Source: Citromicrobium bathyomarinum (GTDB lineage: Bacteria; Pseudomonadota; Alphaproteobacteria; Sphingomonadales; Sphingomonadaceae). Taken from it: 64,000 bases of DNA. Made by a program: the position numbers and the translations under genes. This document shows, in pieces, positions 53,567-63,411 of the stretch. The stretch spans positions 1,426,001 through 1,490,000 of the forward strand of contig NZ_JAINWL010000001.1 of the NCBI RefSeq assembly GCF_021021475.1, in the 5' to 3' direction. Position 1 is the first letter of the stretch. The number at the start of each line of letters is the position of its first letter. The notes below the pieces were generated by a model. That model ran no database searches, was not told the DNA's origin, and saw nothing but the letters and a program-made list of their open reading frames with translations.

Positions 53567-54301
53567 CTAGCGGCCCGCCATGGCCTTCACCTTGGGCAGG
53601 TAGGTGCGACCGATCCGCAGCGTCTCGCCATCTTCCAGCTCGACCGACCAGACGCCCAGCCCGTCATGACGCAGGCCCGCGATGTTGTCTTTGCGCAGGA
53701 TCGTGCTGCGATGAATGCGGATGTATTCCTCGGGATCGAGCTTTTCCTCCAGCCCGGCGATGGTCTGCAGCAGCAGGTAGGTCTTTTCGCCCACGAACAG
53801 CCGCACATAATCACGCTCGGCATCGATCCGGCGCACGTCCGAGACCGACACACGGACCAGTTCGGACCGGTGCGGCACCCACAATTCCTGCAGCCACTTG
53901 GTGTCGCTGGTGCCCGCAGGCTCGCCCCGCTTCGCGATCGCGCGGCCGATCGCACGCTCAAGCCGCTCGGCAGCGACGGGCTTCAGCACATAGTCGACCG
54001 CGTCGAGATCGAATGCTTCGACCGCGAAGCTCTCGTGCGCGGTGACGAAGATGACCGCAGGCGGCGTCGTCTGTTCGGACAGTTTGCGCGCGACTTCGAT
54101 CCCGTCGATCCCGGGCATGGTCAGGTCGAGCAGCACCAGATCGGGCGCGGTCTTGCCGATCACCTCCAGCGCGGCTTCGCCGTGATCGGCCTTGCCGACC
54201 ACTTCGACGTCGGCAATCCGGCCGCACAGGGTTTCCAGACGCTCGATCGCGAGCGGTTCGTCGTCGACCAGTACGACGCGCAGGGGTCCATTATCGTCCA
54301 T
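53567..54301 (-). CDS. LytTR-family response regulator
   Basis: The protein has 244 residues. The receiver domain (1-120) has the acidic pair VDDEP, phosphoacceptor Asp59 in LLDLTMPGIDG and Lys in VLKPV. A LytTR DNA-binding domain follows (about 140-240) with DYVRLFVGEKTYLL and IRIHRSTILRKDNI. Start MDDNGPL overlaps the end of the kinase gene by 11 bases. Such regulators bind direct repeats in promoters. The target genes are not evident. Confidence 0.93.
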   Translation of the reverse strand: MDDNGPLRVVLVDDEPLAIERLETLCGRIADVEVVGKADHGEAALEVIGKTAPDLVLLDLTMPGIDGIEVARKLSEQTTPPAVIFVTAHESFAVEAFDLDAVDYVLKPVAAERLERAIGRAIAKRGEPAGTSDTKWLQELWVPHRSELVRVSVSDVRRIDAERDYVRLFVGEKTYLLLQTIAGLEEKLDPEEYIRIHRSTILRKDNIAGLRHDGLGVWSVELEDGETLRIGRTYLPKVKAMAGR

Positions 54302-55577
54302 CGTTGAAATCCAGCGGCATGATGAGTTCTGTACGGTAGCCTCCGCCCTCGACCTTTCCGGAGCGGACTTGAGCGCGCGAGCCGAAGCGGGCCTTGAGCC
54401 GGTCGCGCACGTTGGAAAGGCCGATGCCGAAGCCGCCTCCGGTCCCCTCGGGAAGACCGGGGCCATTATCGGCCACCACCAGATGCAGGCGCCCATCGGC
54501 GGCAAAGGCCTCGATCGACACGCGCACCGGGGTGGTCGAGCGGGCGACTGCGTAGCGGACCGAATTTTCCACCAGCGGCTGGAGGATCATCCCCGGCACG
54601 CGCGCACGCTCCAGATCGTCGGGCAGGTCGATCGCGACCAGCAGGCGTTCGGGGAAGCGGACCTCCTCGATCGCGAGGTAGTCGCGTTGCAGCGCGATCT
54701 CGTCCTCCAGCGCGACGTCCTCTGTCGGCTCCTCCGCCAGGCTGTGGCGGTAGAAGTTGGAGACCGCCTGGATCATCGCCTCGGCCCGCGTTTCCTTGCC
54801 GGTGATCACCAGCGAAGAGAGCGAATTGAGCGTGTTGAACAGGAAGTGCGGATTGATCTGGTAGCGCAGGGATCGGAGCTCTGCGGCCTTGGCGGCGGTT
54901 CGGAAGCGCTCTTCACGCACCTGTGACGCGCGGGCCTGTGCGCCCGCCAGCATCGCGAGATACAGCGCAGCCCAGGCGAGCAGCAGGAAATAGCGGCCCA
55001 GCGCGATGTCGGACAGTTGCCGCCAGCGTTCCGCTCCCTTGGGTGCGGGGGCAAGCACGAAGGTCCGCCCCTCGCCATCGTCGAGGTCCATCTCGCGCCG
55101 GTCGGTCGCGGCGCCGGTGGTGCCGACGGTGCCGGTTCTCTGTGCGCGAGGGATCGGCGGGAACTCGACCAGCAGGTTGCCCGATTCATCGCGCCGGATG
55201 ACGATCCCCTGCTCCTTGGCGTAATCCTGATAGATCCGGTCCTGCACGTCGGCGAAGACCATCTGGTTGACCTGCGCGATCATCAGCGAGGCGGGCAGCG
55301 CGACGAGCAGTGCGGTCGCGGTCTTTACCTGCAGCGATCGCGAATCGACCAGCCGCAGCACCAGCCACATTCCAAAGGTGACCACCGCGCCGACCAGGCA
55401 CACGATCAGCCGGCGCCACATCAGCGCCTCCTGCAGGTCCAGCCCGACAACCAGCCCGCGCAGCGAAACGAGCACGTAATAGGTCAGCCACAGTCCCGCG
55501 ATGGACAGCAGCACGAGCCGCAGTGGCAGAACGCTCGATGTGCGGGCGGCGGGGGTGTCAGGTGAAACGTCGGTCAC
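54291..55577 (-). CDS. LytS-type sensor histidine kinase
   Basis: The protein has 428 residues with membrane segments at about 18-38, 54-78, 85-105 and 195-215 that frame an external region of about 90 residues. The His-kinase domain has LRYQINPHFLFNTLNSLSSL with the phosphorylated His, and the ATPase lobe has PLVENSVRYAV, DNGPGLP and GIGLSNVRDRL. It pairs with the LytTR regulator downstream. The sensing segment does not match a named domain. Confidence 0.92.
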   Translation of the reverse strand: MTDVSPDTPAARTSSVLPLRLVLLSIAGLWLTYYVLVSLRGLVVGLDLQEALMWRRLIVCLVGAVVTFGMWLVLRLVDSRSLQVKTATALLVALPASLMIAQVNQMVFADVQDRIYQDYAKEQGIVIRRDESGNLLVEFPPIPRAQRTGTVGTTGAATDRREMDLDDGEGRTFVLAPAPKGAERWRQLSDIALGRYFLLLAWAALYLAMLAGAQARASQVREERFRTAAKAAELRSLRYQINPHFLFNTLNSLSSLVITGKETRAEAMIQAVSNFYRHSLAEEPTEDVALEDEIALQRDYLAIEEVRFPERLLVAIDLPDDLERARVPGMILQPLVENSVRYAVARSTTPVRVSIEAFAADGRLHLVVADNGPGLPEGTGGGFGIGLSNVRDRLKARFGSRAQVRSGKVEGGGYRTELIMPLDFNDGR

Positions 55578-55656
55578 GATCCGCCCTCATTGCGCTGCGC
55601 GCGCGCGCAAGGCCATGCCGCCGGTCGATAGCAGCCGGACACCGGTCGAGTGCCGC

Positions 55657-57183
55657 TCACGACTTTTCGAGCAGCTTTTCCTCCGCGATCCGCTTCTTCC
55701 ACTGCGCGGGTGCCAGCGTGTGGACGTTGTTGCCCTGCGCATCGACCGCGACCGTCACCGGCATGTTCTCGACCGTGAATTCGTAGATCGCCTCCATACC
55801 CAGCTCCTCGAACGCGACGACCTTCGATTCCTTGATCGCCCGCGCAACCAGGTAGGCCGCGCCACCGGTCGCCATCAGGTAGGCGGTCTTGAAGCGGCTG
55901 ATCACTTCGACCGCATCGGCGCCCCGCTCCGCCTTGCCGATCATCGCGAGCAGGCCGAGGTCGAGCATCATCTCGGTGAACTTGTCCATCCGGGTGGCGG
56001 TGGTCGGGCCCGCCGGGCCAACGACTTCGCCCATCACCGGGTCGACCGGACCGACGTAATAGATCGCGCGCCCCTTGAAGCTCACAGGCAGCTCCTCGCC
56101 CGCTTCCAGCATGTCTTTGATGCGTTTGTGCGCCGCGTCGCGGCCCGTGAGCATCTTGCCAGACAGCAGCAAGCGGTCGCCATGGTTCCAGCTCTCCACC
56201 TCTTCCTGCGTCAGCGTGTCGAGGTTCACGCGCTTGGCCGCGCTGTCGGGCTGCCAGTTGACCTTGGGCCACTGGTCGAGATCGGGCTTTTCGAGATAGC
56301 TCGGCCCCGACCCGTCGAGCGTGAAATGCGCATGGCGGGTGGCGGCGCAGTTGGGAATCATCGCCACCGGCTTGCCCGCGGCATGGCACGGCCAGTCGAG
56401 AATCTTGACGTCGAGCACGGTCGAGAGGCCACCCAGCCCCTGCGCGCCGATTCCCTGCGCGTTGACCGCATCGAAAATGTCGATCCGCAGCTGCTCGATA
56501 TCGGTCTGCGCGCCGCGCGCCTTCAGCTGACCCATGTCGATCGGGTCCATCAGGCTCTGCTTGGCCAGCCGCACGCAGTGCTCCGCCGTCCCGCCGATGC
56601 CGATGCCCAGCATCCCCGGCGGGCACCAGCCAGCACCCATGCTGGGCACCTGTTCGACCACCCAGTCGACGATATTGTCGCTGGGGTTCATCATCTTGAA
56701 CTTGCTCTTGTTCTCGCTGCCCCCGCCCTTGGCGGCGACATCGACGCTGACCGTGTTGCCCGGCACCATCTCGACCGACAGCACGCAAGGGGTATTGTCG
56801 CGCGTGTTGCGGCGGGTGAAGGCAGGATCGGCGAGAATGCTGGCGCGCAGCTTGTTATCGGGGTGATTGTAGGCCTGCCGCACGCCCTCATCGACCACGT
56901 CCTGCAGGCTGCGCTTGCTGTCCAGCCGGCAGTCCTGCCCCCACTTCACGAACACGTTGACGATGCCGGTATCCTGGCAGATCGGACGGTGCCCTTCGGC
57001 GCACATGCGGCTGTTGGTGAGGATCTGCGCGATCGCGTCCTTCGCCGCCGGGCCCTGCTCGGCCTCGTAGGCTTCGCCCAGCGCGCGGATATAGTCCATC
57101 GGGTGATAGTAGGAGATGAATTGCAGCGCGTCGGCCACGCTTTCGATGAGATCGTCTTCCTTGATAATGGTCATGTCGCTCAT
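55657..57183 (-). CDS. Class I fumarate hydratase (4Fe-4S)
   Basis: The enzyme hydrates fumarate to malate in the citric acid cycle. It has 508 residues, in the range of class I fumarases. Cysteines for the iron-sulfur cluster lie in RPICQDTGIVNVFVKWG and in other conserved positions (GIGGTAEHCVRLAK). AGGAGG precedes the ATG 57183. It starts MSDMTIIKEDDLIESVADAL and is divergent from the PCMT-like gene. Confidence 0.95.
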   Translation of the reverse strand: MSDMTIIKEDDLIESVADALQFISYYHPMDYIRALGEAYEAEQGPAAKDAIAQILTNSRMCAEGHRPICQDTGIVNVFVKWGQDCRLDSKRSLQDVVDEGVRQAYNHPDNKLRASILADPAFTRRNTRDNTPCVLSVEMVPGNTVSVDVAAKGGGSENKSKFKMMNPSDNIVDWVVEQVPSMGAGWCPPGMLGIGIGGTAEHCVRLAKQSLMDPIDMGQLKARGAQTDIEQLRIDIFDAVNAQGIGAQGLGGLSTVLDVKILDWPCHAAGKPVAMIPNCAATRHAHFTLDGSGPSYLEKPDLDQWPKVNWQPDSAAKRVNLDTLTQEEVESWNHGDRLLLSGKMLTGRDAAHKRIKDMLEAGEELPVSFKGRAIYYVGPVDPVMGEVVGPAGPTTATRMDKFTEMMLDLGLLAMIGKAERGADAVEVISRFKTAYLMATGGAAYLVARAIKESKVVAFEELGMEAIYEFTVENMPVTVAVDAQGNNVHTLAPAQWKKRIAEEKLLEKS

Positions 57184-57345
57184 CGACGGGCACCTCCTGC
57201 TGATCGAAACCGAAGCGCCACTAGAGCAGCACAAGCCTATGCGACAAGTGATGCGGGTCTTGGCGAGCCTTTCCGCCCCCTATAAGGCACCGCCGAGGCC
57301 CGCATCCGCCGATCCACTCCGGCGACAGAAAACGAGACGAGAAAC

Positions 57346-57945
57346 ATGATCGCAACCGCGCACAAAGCACCCGACTTCACCGCCGCGCGCCGCCACATGA
57401 TCGAAAGCCAGCTGCGCACCAGCGGGATCAACGATGCATGGGTGCTGGACCGGATGGCCGCGATCCCGCGTGAAGATTACGTGCCCGAAGCCGCGCGGGC
57501 GTCCGCCTATGTCGACCGGACGGTTCCGTTGGGTGCCGGTGCCTTCCTCGCCCCGCCGCTGGCGCAGGGGCAGATCCTGACCCATGCGAAGCCGCGTGCC
57601 GACGAACGCACTCTGCTGATCGGCCCCGCGACCGCCTATCTCGCTGCGCTGATCCGGCCGCTGGTCGGCGAACTCCGCGAAGCGACGCCGGACGAAGTGC
57701 TGTCGGGCGATGTCGACGGCGCGTTCGATCTGGTGATCGTCGATGGCGCGGTCGAGCATGTGCCCGCGCAGCTGGCAGCCACGCTGGCCCCGTCGGGCAG
57801 GCTCGTCACCGGAGTTGTTTCGCGCGGCGTCCCCCGCCTCGCAATTGGCCGCCATAGCGGCGCGGATGTTTCGCTGATGACGCTGGTCGAAAGCCAGCTT
57901 CCCCGCCTCCCCGCGTTCGACCGGCCGCAAAGCTGGACTTTCTGA
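57346..57945 (+). CDS. PCMT-family protein, likely inactive
   Basis: The protein has 199 residues and is related to protein-L-isoaspartate O-methyltransferase: MIESQLRTSGIND...AAIPREDYVP is the typical N-terminus. In active enzymes motif I binds SAM as V-L-E-I-G-x-G-S-G-Y-x-A-A; here the same place reads LLIGPATAYLAALIRP, without the Glu/Gly pattern, and the core is shorter. The usual P-I-G-H-G-Q-T-I-S-Q segment is PLGAGAFLAPPLAQ. It starts near tolC, two bases before that gene. The family is clear; catalysis is doubtful. Confidence 0.85.
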   Translation: MIATAHKAPDFTAARRHMIESQLRTSGINDAWVLDRMAAIPREDYVPEAARASAYVDRTVPLGAGAFLAPPLAQGQILTHAKPRADERTLLIGPATAYLAALIRPLVGELREATPDEVLSGDVDGAFDLVIVDGAVEHVPAQLAATLAPSGRLVTGVVSRGVPRLAIGRHSGADVSLMTLVESQLPRLPAFDRPQSWTF

Positions 57946-57947
57946 TC

Positions 57948-59420
57948 ATGAAACGCACCGCCATCCTCGCCCTGACGGCGTCGAGCATTCTGGCTCTCGC
58001 CGCGCCCGCCTATGCGGATACGCTGAACGAGGCGCTGGCCGAAGCCTATCGCAGCAACCCCACGCTGCAGGCCGCGCGGGCCCAACTGCGCGCCACGGAC
58101 GAGAATGTTGCGATCGAGAAGGCCGACGGACGGCCGAGCGTCACCGGATCCGCCGCGCTGACCGAAGTGCTGATCCAGAATTCGACGAGCTTCTTCGCGC
58201 CTGCCCGCTCGCTGAGCGCCGGGGTCGATCTGGGCGTGCCGATCTATTCCGGCGGTGCGGTCAAGAACTCGATCCGCGCCGCGGAGCAGCGGGTCGAGGC
58301 AGGCCGTGCGGATCTGCGCGGGACCGAGAGTGCAATCTTCAGCCAGGTCGTCGCGGCCTATATGGACGTGCTGCGCGGCGAAGCGCTGGTCGGCCTGAGC
58401 GCCAATCAGGTCCAGGTGCTGGAGGTCAACCTGCGTGCCACCAGCGACCGGTTTGAGATCGGCGACCTGACCCGGACCGATGTTGCCCAGTCGCAATCGC
58501 GGCTGGCACTCGCCCGCGGCGACCTGCGTTCGGCCCAGGCCGGACTGATCCAGGCGCGCGAAAGCTACATCCAGCTGGTCGGTTCCGCCCCGGGCGAGCT
58601 CGAACCGCCGCCGCCGCTCCCCAACCTGCCGGCCGATCCCCGGATGGCGGTCGATGTCGCGCTGGACAATAATCCAGACCTGATCGCCGCGCGCGAACGT
58701 GCGCAGGCCGCAGGATACGATATTGATGTCGCCGGGGCGAGCCGCCTTCCCCGCCTGTCCGCTTTCGCCGGCTATGATTATCAGAATTTCCTCGGCTCGG
58801 TCCCCGATTCGCCGACCGGGCCCAGCCCCCAGACTGCCGACGCCTCGTCCGCCGGCCTGACCCTGTCGATCCCGATCTTCCAGGGTGGACGCCCCGCAGC
58901 GCTGCAACGCCAGGCACAGGCCCGCGCGTCCGCCGCGCTCGATCAGGTGATCGCCGCCGAGCGTGACGTGATCGCGCAGGTGCGCGCCTCTTACGCGAGC
59001 TATTCCGCCGCGCTGGCGATTATCGACAGCTCGCGCGAGGCGGTTGCTGCTGCCGAACTCAGCCTCGAAGGCGTGCGCGCGGAAAACTCGATCGGCAACC
59101 GCACCGTGCTCGACGTGCTCAATGCCGAGCAGGAGCTGCTGCTCGCCCGCGTCGATCTCGTCACCGCACGACGTAACGCTTACGTCGCCGGCTTCAGCCT
59201 GCTGGCCGCGATGGGCCGCGCAGAGGCGCGCGATTTGGGCATCGAAGGCGGCGCGCTGTACGATCCGCTGGCGAATTACGAGCGCGTGTCGGACCGCTGG
59301 AGCGACTGGGATCGCGACCCCGAACCCGAAGCCGCCGGCACACGGACCGTTGACATTCCCGCCGCCGACGCGGAAGTCGGCACGGTCTACGGCCCGATGA
59401 TCGAGCCGGAACGGAACTGA
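57948..59420 (+). CDS. tolC: TolC-family outer membrane protein (type I secretion/efflux)
   Basis: The protein has 490 residues with a signal peptide (about 1-23, ending PAYA). Two outer-membrane efflux repeats are visible: TLNEALAEAYRSNPTLQAARAQLRA at the start and the second half with IPIFQGGRPAALQRQAQARAS, plus DLTRTDVAQSQSRLALARG and NRTVLDVLNAEQELL. It forms the trimeric exit channel for efflux or type I systems. No inner-membrane partner is adjacent. It starts two bases after the PCMT-like stop. Confidence 0.94.
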   Translation: MKRTAILALTASSILALAAPAYADTLNEALAEAYRSNPTLQAARAQLRATDENVAIEKADGRPSVTGSAALTEVLIQNSTSFFAPARSLSAGVDLGVPIYSGGAVKNSIRAAEQRVEAGRADLRGTESAIFSQVVAAYMDVLRGEALVGLSANQVQVLEVNLRATSDRFEIGDLTRTDVAQSQSRLALARGDLRSAQAGLIQARESYIQLVGSAPGELEPPPPLPNLPADPRMAVDVALDNNPDLIAARERAQAAGYDIDVAGASRLPRLSAFAGYDYQNFLGSVPDSPTGPSPQTADASSAGLTLSIPIFQGGRPAALQRQAQARASAALDQVIAAERDVIAQVRASYASYSAALAIIDSSREAVAAAELSLEGVRAENSIGNRTVLDVLNAEQELLLARVDLVTARRNAYVAGFSLLAAMGRAEARDLGIEGGALYDPLANYERVSDRWSDWDRDPEPEAAGTRTVDIPAADAEVGTVYGPMIEPERN

Positions 59421-59445
59421 ACGACCACTGTCGGGGGACGGAAAC

Positions 59446-59922
59446 TTGCGGGACGGGGAAGCGTCGGTCGAGGAAATTCTCGATTCCATCAAGAAGGTGA
59501 TCGCGCGCGACAACCGCGCGGGCGCGCTGGATGCGCGGCGGCGGCGCGAACGCGCCAGCCGTACGGAAGCGGTTCTTGAGGAAGAGGCCGACGAGGTGTT
59601 CGATCTGGCCGAAGCCGACCTGGTCGATGACGACGATGCGACGGGCGGCGGGCACGCCGCTAACCATGAAGACGAACAGGACGAACCTCTGATGAGCGCC
59701 ACCTCGCGCGAATCCATGCGCGACAATCTCGCGACCCTCGCGTTGCTGGCAGAGCCGGGCGCGCAGCCGCAGATCGTGCGCTCGGGCGAGACCTCGCTCG
59801 AAGGCATGGCACGCGAAATGCTGCGCCCCATGCTGGCCGACTGGCTCGACAAGAACCTGCCGCCGATGGTGGAGGAACTGGTCCGCCAGGAAATCGCGCG
59901 AATCGTCAAGAAGCAGGGCTGA
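59446..59922 (+). CDS. popZ: PopZ-like polar organising protein (DUF2497)
   Basis: The protein has 158 residues starting at TTG 59446 with GGGGGA six or seven bases upstream. It has an N-terminal helix EASVEEILDSIKKVIARDN, an acidic Pro-poor spacer (EEEADEVFDLAEADLVDDDD), and the C-terminal oligomerisation region MLRPMLADWLDKNLPPMVEELV. PopZ self-assembles at the pole and anchors ParB-origin complexes. MipZ, which acts on the same complex, is encoded at 22733. Confidence 0.9.
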   Translation: MRDGEASVEEILDSIKKVIARDNRAGALDARRRRERASRTEAVLEEEADEVFDLAEADLVDDDDATGGGHAANHEDEQDEPLMSATSRESMRDNLATLALLAEPGAQPQIVRSGETSLEGMAREMLRPMLADWLDKNLPPMVEELVRQEIARIVKKQG

Positions 59923-60011
59923 TCACCGCTGCGGGTTTTCGCCCCGGCCCACCCCGACTCGTCACCAGAATTCGCTTGCGAGGCGCAGCGACAGGCTTAG
60001 TTTCGCGCGCC

Positions 60012-62147
60012 ATGCGCAAGGCTTTCAAACCGCTCGCCCTTCTCGCCGCCTCCGCGGCGTTCGTCACCACCCCCGCGATCGCGCAAGAGACTGCTCAGAG
60101 CAGCGCCGCCCAGCCAACGTCCCCGCACCCGATGACCGCGCTCGACCTGGTCACCATGCCGCGTCTCGGGGGCCCGAGCGCCAATGATGACGGCACTCTG
60201 GCGCTCTATTCGGTCACCACGACCGATTCCGAATCGCTTGCCCGCAGCACGCAGTACCGGGCCCGCACGATCGCCACGGGGGATGAGGTCGCGGTGACCA
60301 TGCCCGAAGGCGCGTCCTCGCCCGTGTTCGTCGGCGATGACGAAGTCTATTTCCTCGCGCCCGGCGGCGAAGGGTCGACCGGCGCACAGGTGTGGCGCGG
60401 GGCGCTGCGCGGCGACAGCACGCTGGCCGATCTGCATCAGGTGACCCAGCTGACCCGCGAGGTCGGCGGATTCGAAGTCTCGCCCAATGGCGAAAGCCTC
60501 GCGATCTTCGGCAATGTTCCGCGCGGCTGCGCGCAGTTCGACTGCCCCGATGCCGCCACCACTGCGACCGGTTCCGGCAGGCTCTACGACAATGAAGACG
60601 GCTTCGTGCGGCACTGGGATACGTGGGAGACGCCCGATGTGTTCAGCCGCGTGTTCGTGTTCCCGCTGTCGGGCGGCAAGGCGCGTGGCCCGGGCGTCGC
60701 GGTCGACGGGCCCGACGGGGAAGGCGCGCTGGTCGGCGACACGCCGCTGCAGCCCTTCGGCGGGCTGGAAGACATGGCGTGGAGCCCGGACGGCAAGACA
60801 CTCTATTTCGTCGCCCGTGAATCGGATGCGGCAGAGCCGACCTCGACCGACACCGATATCTACAGCTTCACCATGGGGGACACCGCCCCCGCCAATCTGA
60901 CCGATGCGAACAAGGCGACCGACGGCACCCCCGCACCGTCACCCGACGGCAAATGGCTCGCTTTTCTCGCGATGGAGCGGCCCGCATACGAAGCGGATCG
61001 GCTGCGGATCATGCTGCGCGATCTGGCCACCGGCGAGACGCGCGCGCTGACGCAGGATTTCGACCGGAGCTTCGGTTCGCTCGCGTGGACCCCCGATTCG
61101 CGCTGGATCGTGGCCACCGCGCAGGACGTGCTCGACACGCCCGCCTTCCGGATCGACCCGCGCACCGGCACGGTGACCAAGCTCGACCTGATGCCCGGCA
61201 ACGAAGCGCATATCGGCAATGTGACTCCGCTGGATGGTCAGCGCCTGCTGTTCACCCGTGATTCGATCGCCGCCCCGGCCGAAGTCTACCTCTCGCGCAA
61301 CTGGGGTGAGGCAGACCGGCTGACCAGCGTCGCGACCGACCGGATCGATGCACTCGCCCCGGTCGAGACCCGGCGGTTCGATTTCGCGGGCGCGAATGGC
61401 GACACCGTTTGGGGCCAGATCACCAAGCCTTCCGGCGCCACCGGGCCGCTGCCTGCGATTCTCTACGTCCACGGCGGGCCGCAGGGTTCGTTCAACGATG
61501 GCTGGTCGAGCCGCTGGAACCCCCGCGTGCTGGCGAGCCAGGGCTACGCGGTGATCTCGGTCGATTTCCACGGATCGACCGGATACGGGCAGGCCTTCAC
61601 CGATGCGATCAACCGCGACTGGGGCGGCAAGCCGCTGGAGGACCTGCAAAAGGGCCTCGCCGCAGCACTCACGCTCGATCCGCAGATCGACGGGACCCGG
61701 GCCTGCGCGATGGGCGCGTCCTACGGCGGCTACATGATGAACTGGATCGCCGGGAAATGGTCCGACCGGTTCGACTGCCTGGTGCAGCACGACGGCCTGT
61801 TCGATATGCGCAGCTTCTATTACGCGACCGAGGAATTGTGGTTTCCCCGCTGGGACTTCGGCGGCAGCTATGCCGAGGCGCGCGACACTTACGAGCGCTG
61901 GAACCCTGTCAATTACGTCGACAACTGGCAGACGCCGATGCTGGTAGTAACCGGGGAGAAGGATTTCCGCGTGCCCTATACCCAGGGCATCGGCGCCTTC
62001 ACCGCCTTGCAGGAACGCGGCATCCCCTCGCAGCTGCTGGTCTTCCCCGACGAGAACCACTGGGTCCTAAAGCCTGCAAATTCCCTGCAATGGCACGATA
62101 CCGTGTTCACGTGGCTCGACCGCTGGCTGGGCGAACGCTCCGAATGA
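60012..62147 (+). CDS. S9 family prolyl oligopeptidase-like secreted peptidase
   Basis: The protein has 711 residues. Residues 1-25 are a signal peptide ([20 protein letters not shown], cleaved near AIAQ). An N-terminal beta-propeller (about 50-450) has WD-like repeats, for example [18 protein letters not shown]. The C-terminal alpha/beta hydrolase has the catalytic Ser in [10 protein letters not shown], Asp in [12 protein letters not shown] and His in [10 protein letters not shown]. This is the DPP4/acylaminoacyl-peptidase type. The start codon has a weak ribosome binding site. Confidence 0.92.
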   Translation: MRKAFKPLALLAASAAFVTTPAIAQETAQSSAAQPTSPHPMTALDLVTMPRLGGPSANDDGTLALYSVTTTDSESLARSTQYRARTIATGDEVAVTMPEGASSPVFVGDDEVYFLAPGGEGSTGAQVWRGALRGDSTLADLHQVTQLTREVGGFEVSPNGESLAIFGNVPRGCAQFDCPDAATTATGSGRLYDNEDGFVRHWDTWETPDVFSRVFVFPLSGGKARGPGVAVDGPDGEGALVGDTPLQPFGGLEDMAWSPDGKTLYFVARESDAAEPTSTDTDIYSFTMGDTAPANLTDANKATDGTPAPSPDGKWLAFLAMERPAYEADRLRIMLRDLATGETRALTQDFDRSFGSLAWTPDSRWIVATAQDVLDTPAFRIDPRTGTVTKLDLMPGNEAHIGNVTPLDGQRLLFTRDSIAAPAEVYLSRNWGEADRLTSVATDRIDALAPVETRRFDFAGANGDTVWGQITKPSGATGPLPAILYVHGGPQGSFNDGWSSRWNPRVLASQGYAVISVDFHGSTGYGQAFTDAINRDWGGKPLEDLQKGLAAALTLDPQIDGTRACAMGASYGGYMMNWIAGKWSDRFDCLVQHDGLFDMRSFYYATEELWFPRWDFGGSYAEARDTYERWNPVNYVDNWQTPMLVVTGEKDFRVPYTQGIGAFTALQERGIPSQLLVFPDENHWVLKPANSLQWHDTVFTWLDRWLGERSE

Positions 62148-62530
62148 ACAAGGCGAAGGAACTGCGCAAGGCGCGCGAGGCGCTCGCCAAGACGGGTGGA
62201 GAGCGCGCCGCGCGGCACATCTTCTTGTGCGCAATGCCGGAAAAGGCGAAGTGCTGCGACCGCGCGCAGGGCAAGGAATCCTGGAACTACCTCAAGAAAC
62301 GCCTGAAGGAGCTGCGCATTGGCCCGTCTAAAGATGACGGGCAGGATCTGCTGGTCCGGCGGACCAAGGCCGATTGCCTGCAGATCTGCGATGCAGGGCC
62401 GATCGCACTCGTCCAGCCCGATGGCGTCTGGTACCACTCCTGCACGCCTGAGGTGCTGGAGGAGATCATCCAGCAACACCTTATCGGCGGAGAGCCGGTG
62501 GAGGCGTATCGCCTGTATCCGGAGCGCTGA
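62144..62530 (+). CDS. Thioredoxin-like (2Fe-2S) ferredoxin-domain protein
   Basis: The protein has 128 residues. Cysteines are spaced as in the thioredoxin-like ferredoxin fold: [31 protein letters not shown]. This family binds a 2Fe-2S cluster and includes (2Fe-2S) ferredoxin domain proteins of cyanobacteria and proteobacteria. The ATG overlaps the peptidase stop (ATGA). The electron partner is unknown. Confidence 0.82.
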   Translation: MNKAKELRKAREALAKTGGERAARHIFLCAMPEKAKCCDRAQGKESWNYLKKRLKELRIGPSKDDGQDLLVRRTKADCLQICDAGPIALVQPDGVWYHSCTPEVLEEIIQQHLIGGEPVEAYRLYPER

Positions 62531-62536
62531 GGGCTC

Positions 62537-62860
62537 TCAGCGCCGCCAGTCGTCCTCGCCACTGTCGTGCCAGCCATCCTCGTCGGCCAGCGGATTGTGG
62601 ATCGATTCGTCGTGGCCGGTGCCGTTGGAGAGGAACACCAGCCCCATCAGCGCGCTGGCAAGCAGCATCGTCAGCCCGATGCCCAGCGCGACCGCGATGA
62701 AGAAATGCGGGCTGACCTCCGCCTCACTCCAGAAGATCGCCGCCATTGCGGCCGCGACCACGATAATCGTCACCAGCAGCATGAAGCGCATGATCCGCTT
62801 GTAGCGCGCCCAGGCGAAGGCGGCCTGTTCGGGATCGTCAAGCGGGGATTTGGGCGGCAT
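62537..62860 (-). CDS. Small two-helix membrane protein
   Basis: The protein has 107 residues starting MPPKSPLDDPEQAAFAWARY, with AGGAGG five bases upstream. Two membrane helices (about 27-46 and 54-78) are followed by an acidic tail with GHDESIHNPLADEDGWHDSGED. I do not recognise a named family, though it resembles conserved small proteins of sphingomonads. It runs opposite to the CBS gene and converges with the ferredoxin gene. Confidence 0.75.
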   Translation of the reverse strand: MPPKSPLDDPEQAAFAWARYKRIMRFMLLVTIIVVAAAMAAIFWSEAEVSPHFFIAVALGIGLTMLLASALMGLVFLSNGTGHDESIHNPLADEDGWHDSGEDDWRR

Positions 62861-62948
62861 CGGGCCCTCCTGTGGCAGGGTGTCGCGCAGATTCGCCAAA
62901 ACGCACCCTTCGTGTCATGATCCTCCTCCCAAAAAAGGAGAGCTGAGG

Positions 62949-63380
62949 ATGGATATCGAACGGCTTGTCGCGGATCGCGATCCTCATGACATCGTGAGCT
63001 GCCAGACGCAAACTCCGATGCGCGACGCGGTTGCGCTGCTCGCGGAAAAGCGGATCGGCGCGCTGCCGGTGATGGACGGCGGCAAGGTCGCGGGCATCTT
63101 TTCCGAACGCGACGTGATCTATTGCATGGCTGCGCAAGGCCCGTCCTGCCTCGAAAGGCCGGTGGGCGAGGTCATGACCTCACCCGCAATCACCGTGACG
63201 CGCGATCAGAAGATCGACCAGGCGCTGGCGCTTATGACCAAGCGGCGCATTCGTCACCTCCCGGTGGTCGAGGACGATGCACTGCTCGGCTTCGTCTCGA
63301 TCGGCGATCTGGTCAAATCGCGCTTCGACGAGGTGGAGCGAGAGGCAGAGGATTTGCGTAGCTACATCCAGACGGCTTGA
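62949..63380 (+). CDS. Two-CBS-domain protein
   Basis: The protein has 143 residues with a tandem pair of CBS domains: TPMRDAVALLAEKRIGALPVMDGGKVAGIFSERDV (first) and QALALMTKRRIRHLPVVEDDALLGFVSIGDLV (second). CBS pairs bind adenine nucleotides or SAM. A C-terminal helix follows. The ATG is preceded by AGGAGAGCTGAGG. No enzyme partner is adjacent, so it is likely a free-standing sensor. Confidence 0.93.
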   Translation: MDIERLVADRDPHDIVSCQTQTPMRDAVALLAEKRIGALPVMDGGKVAGIFSERDVIYCMAAQGPSCLERPVGEVMTSPAITVTRDQKIDQALALMTKRRIRHLPVVEDDALLGFVSIGDLVKSRFDEVEREAEDLRSYIQTA

Positions 63381-63411
63381 GGCAAGGCCCCCTCGCGCCC
63401 ATATCGTAGCT

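Noticed and set aside
57636-59909. Minus-strand open frame of 757 residues over tolC and popZ
   Set aside because: It is a shadow of tolC/popZ, with no recognisable motif and composition of antisense frames.
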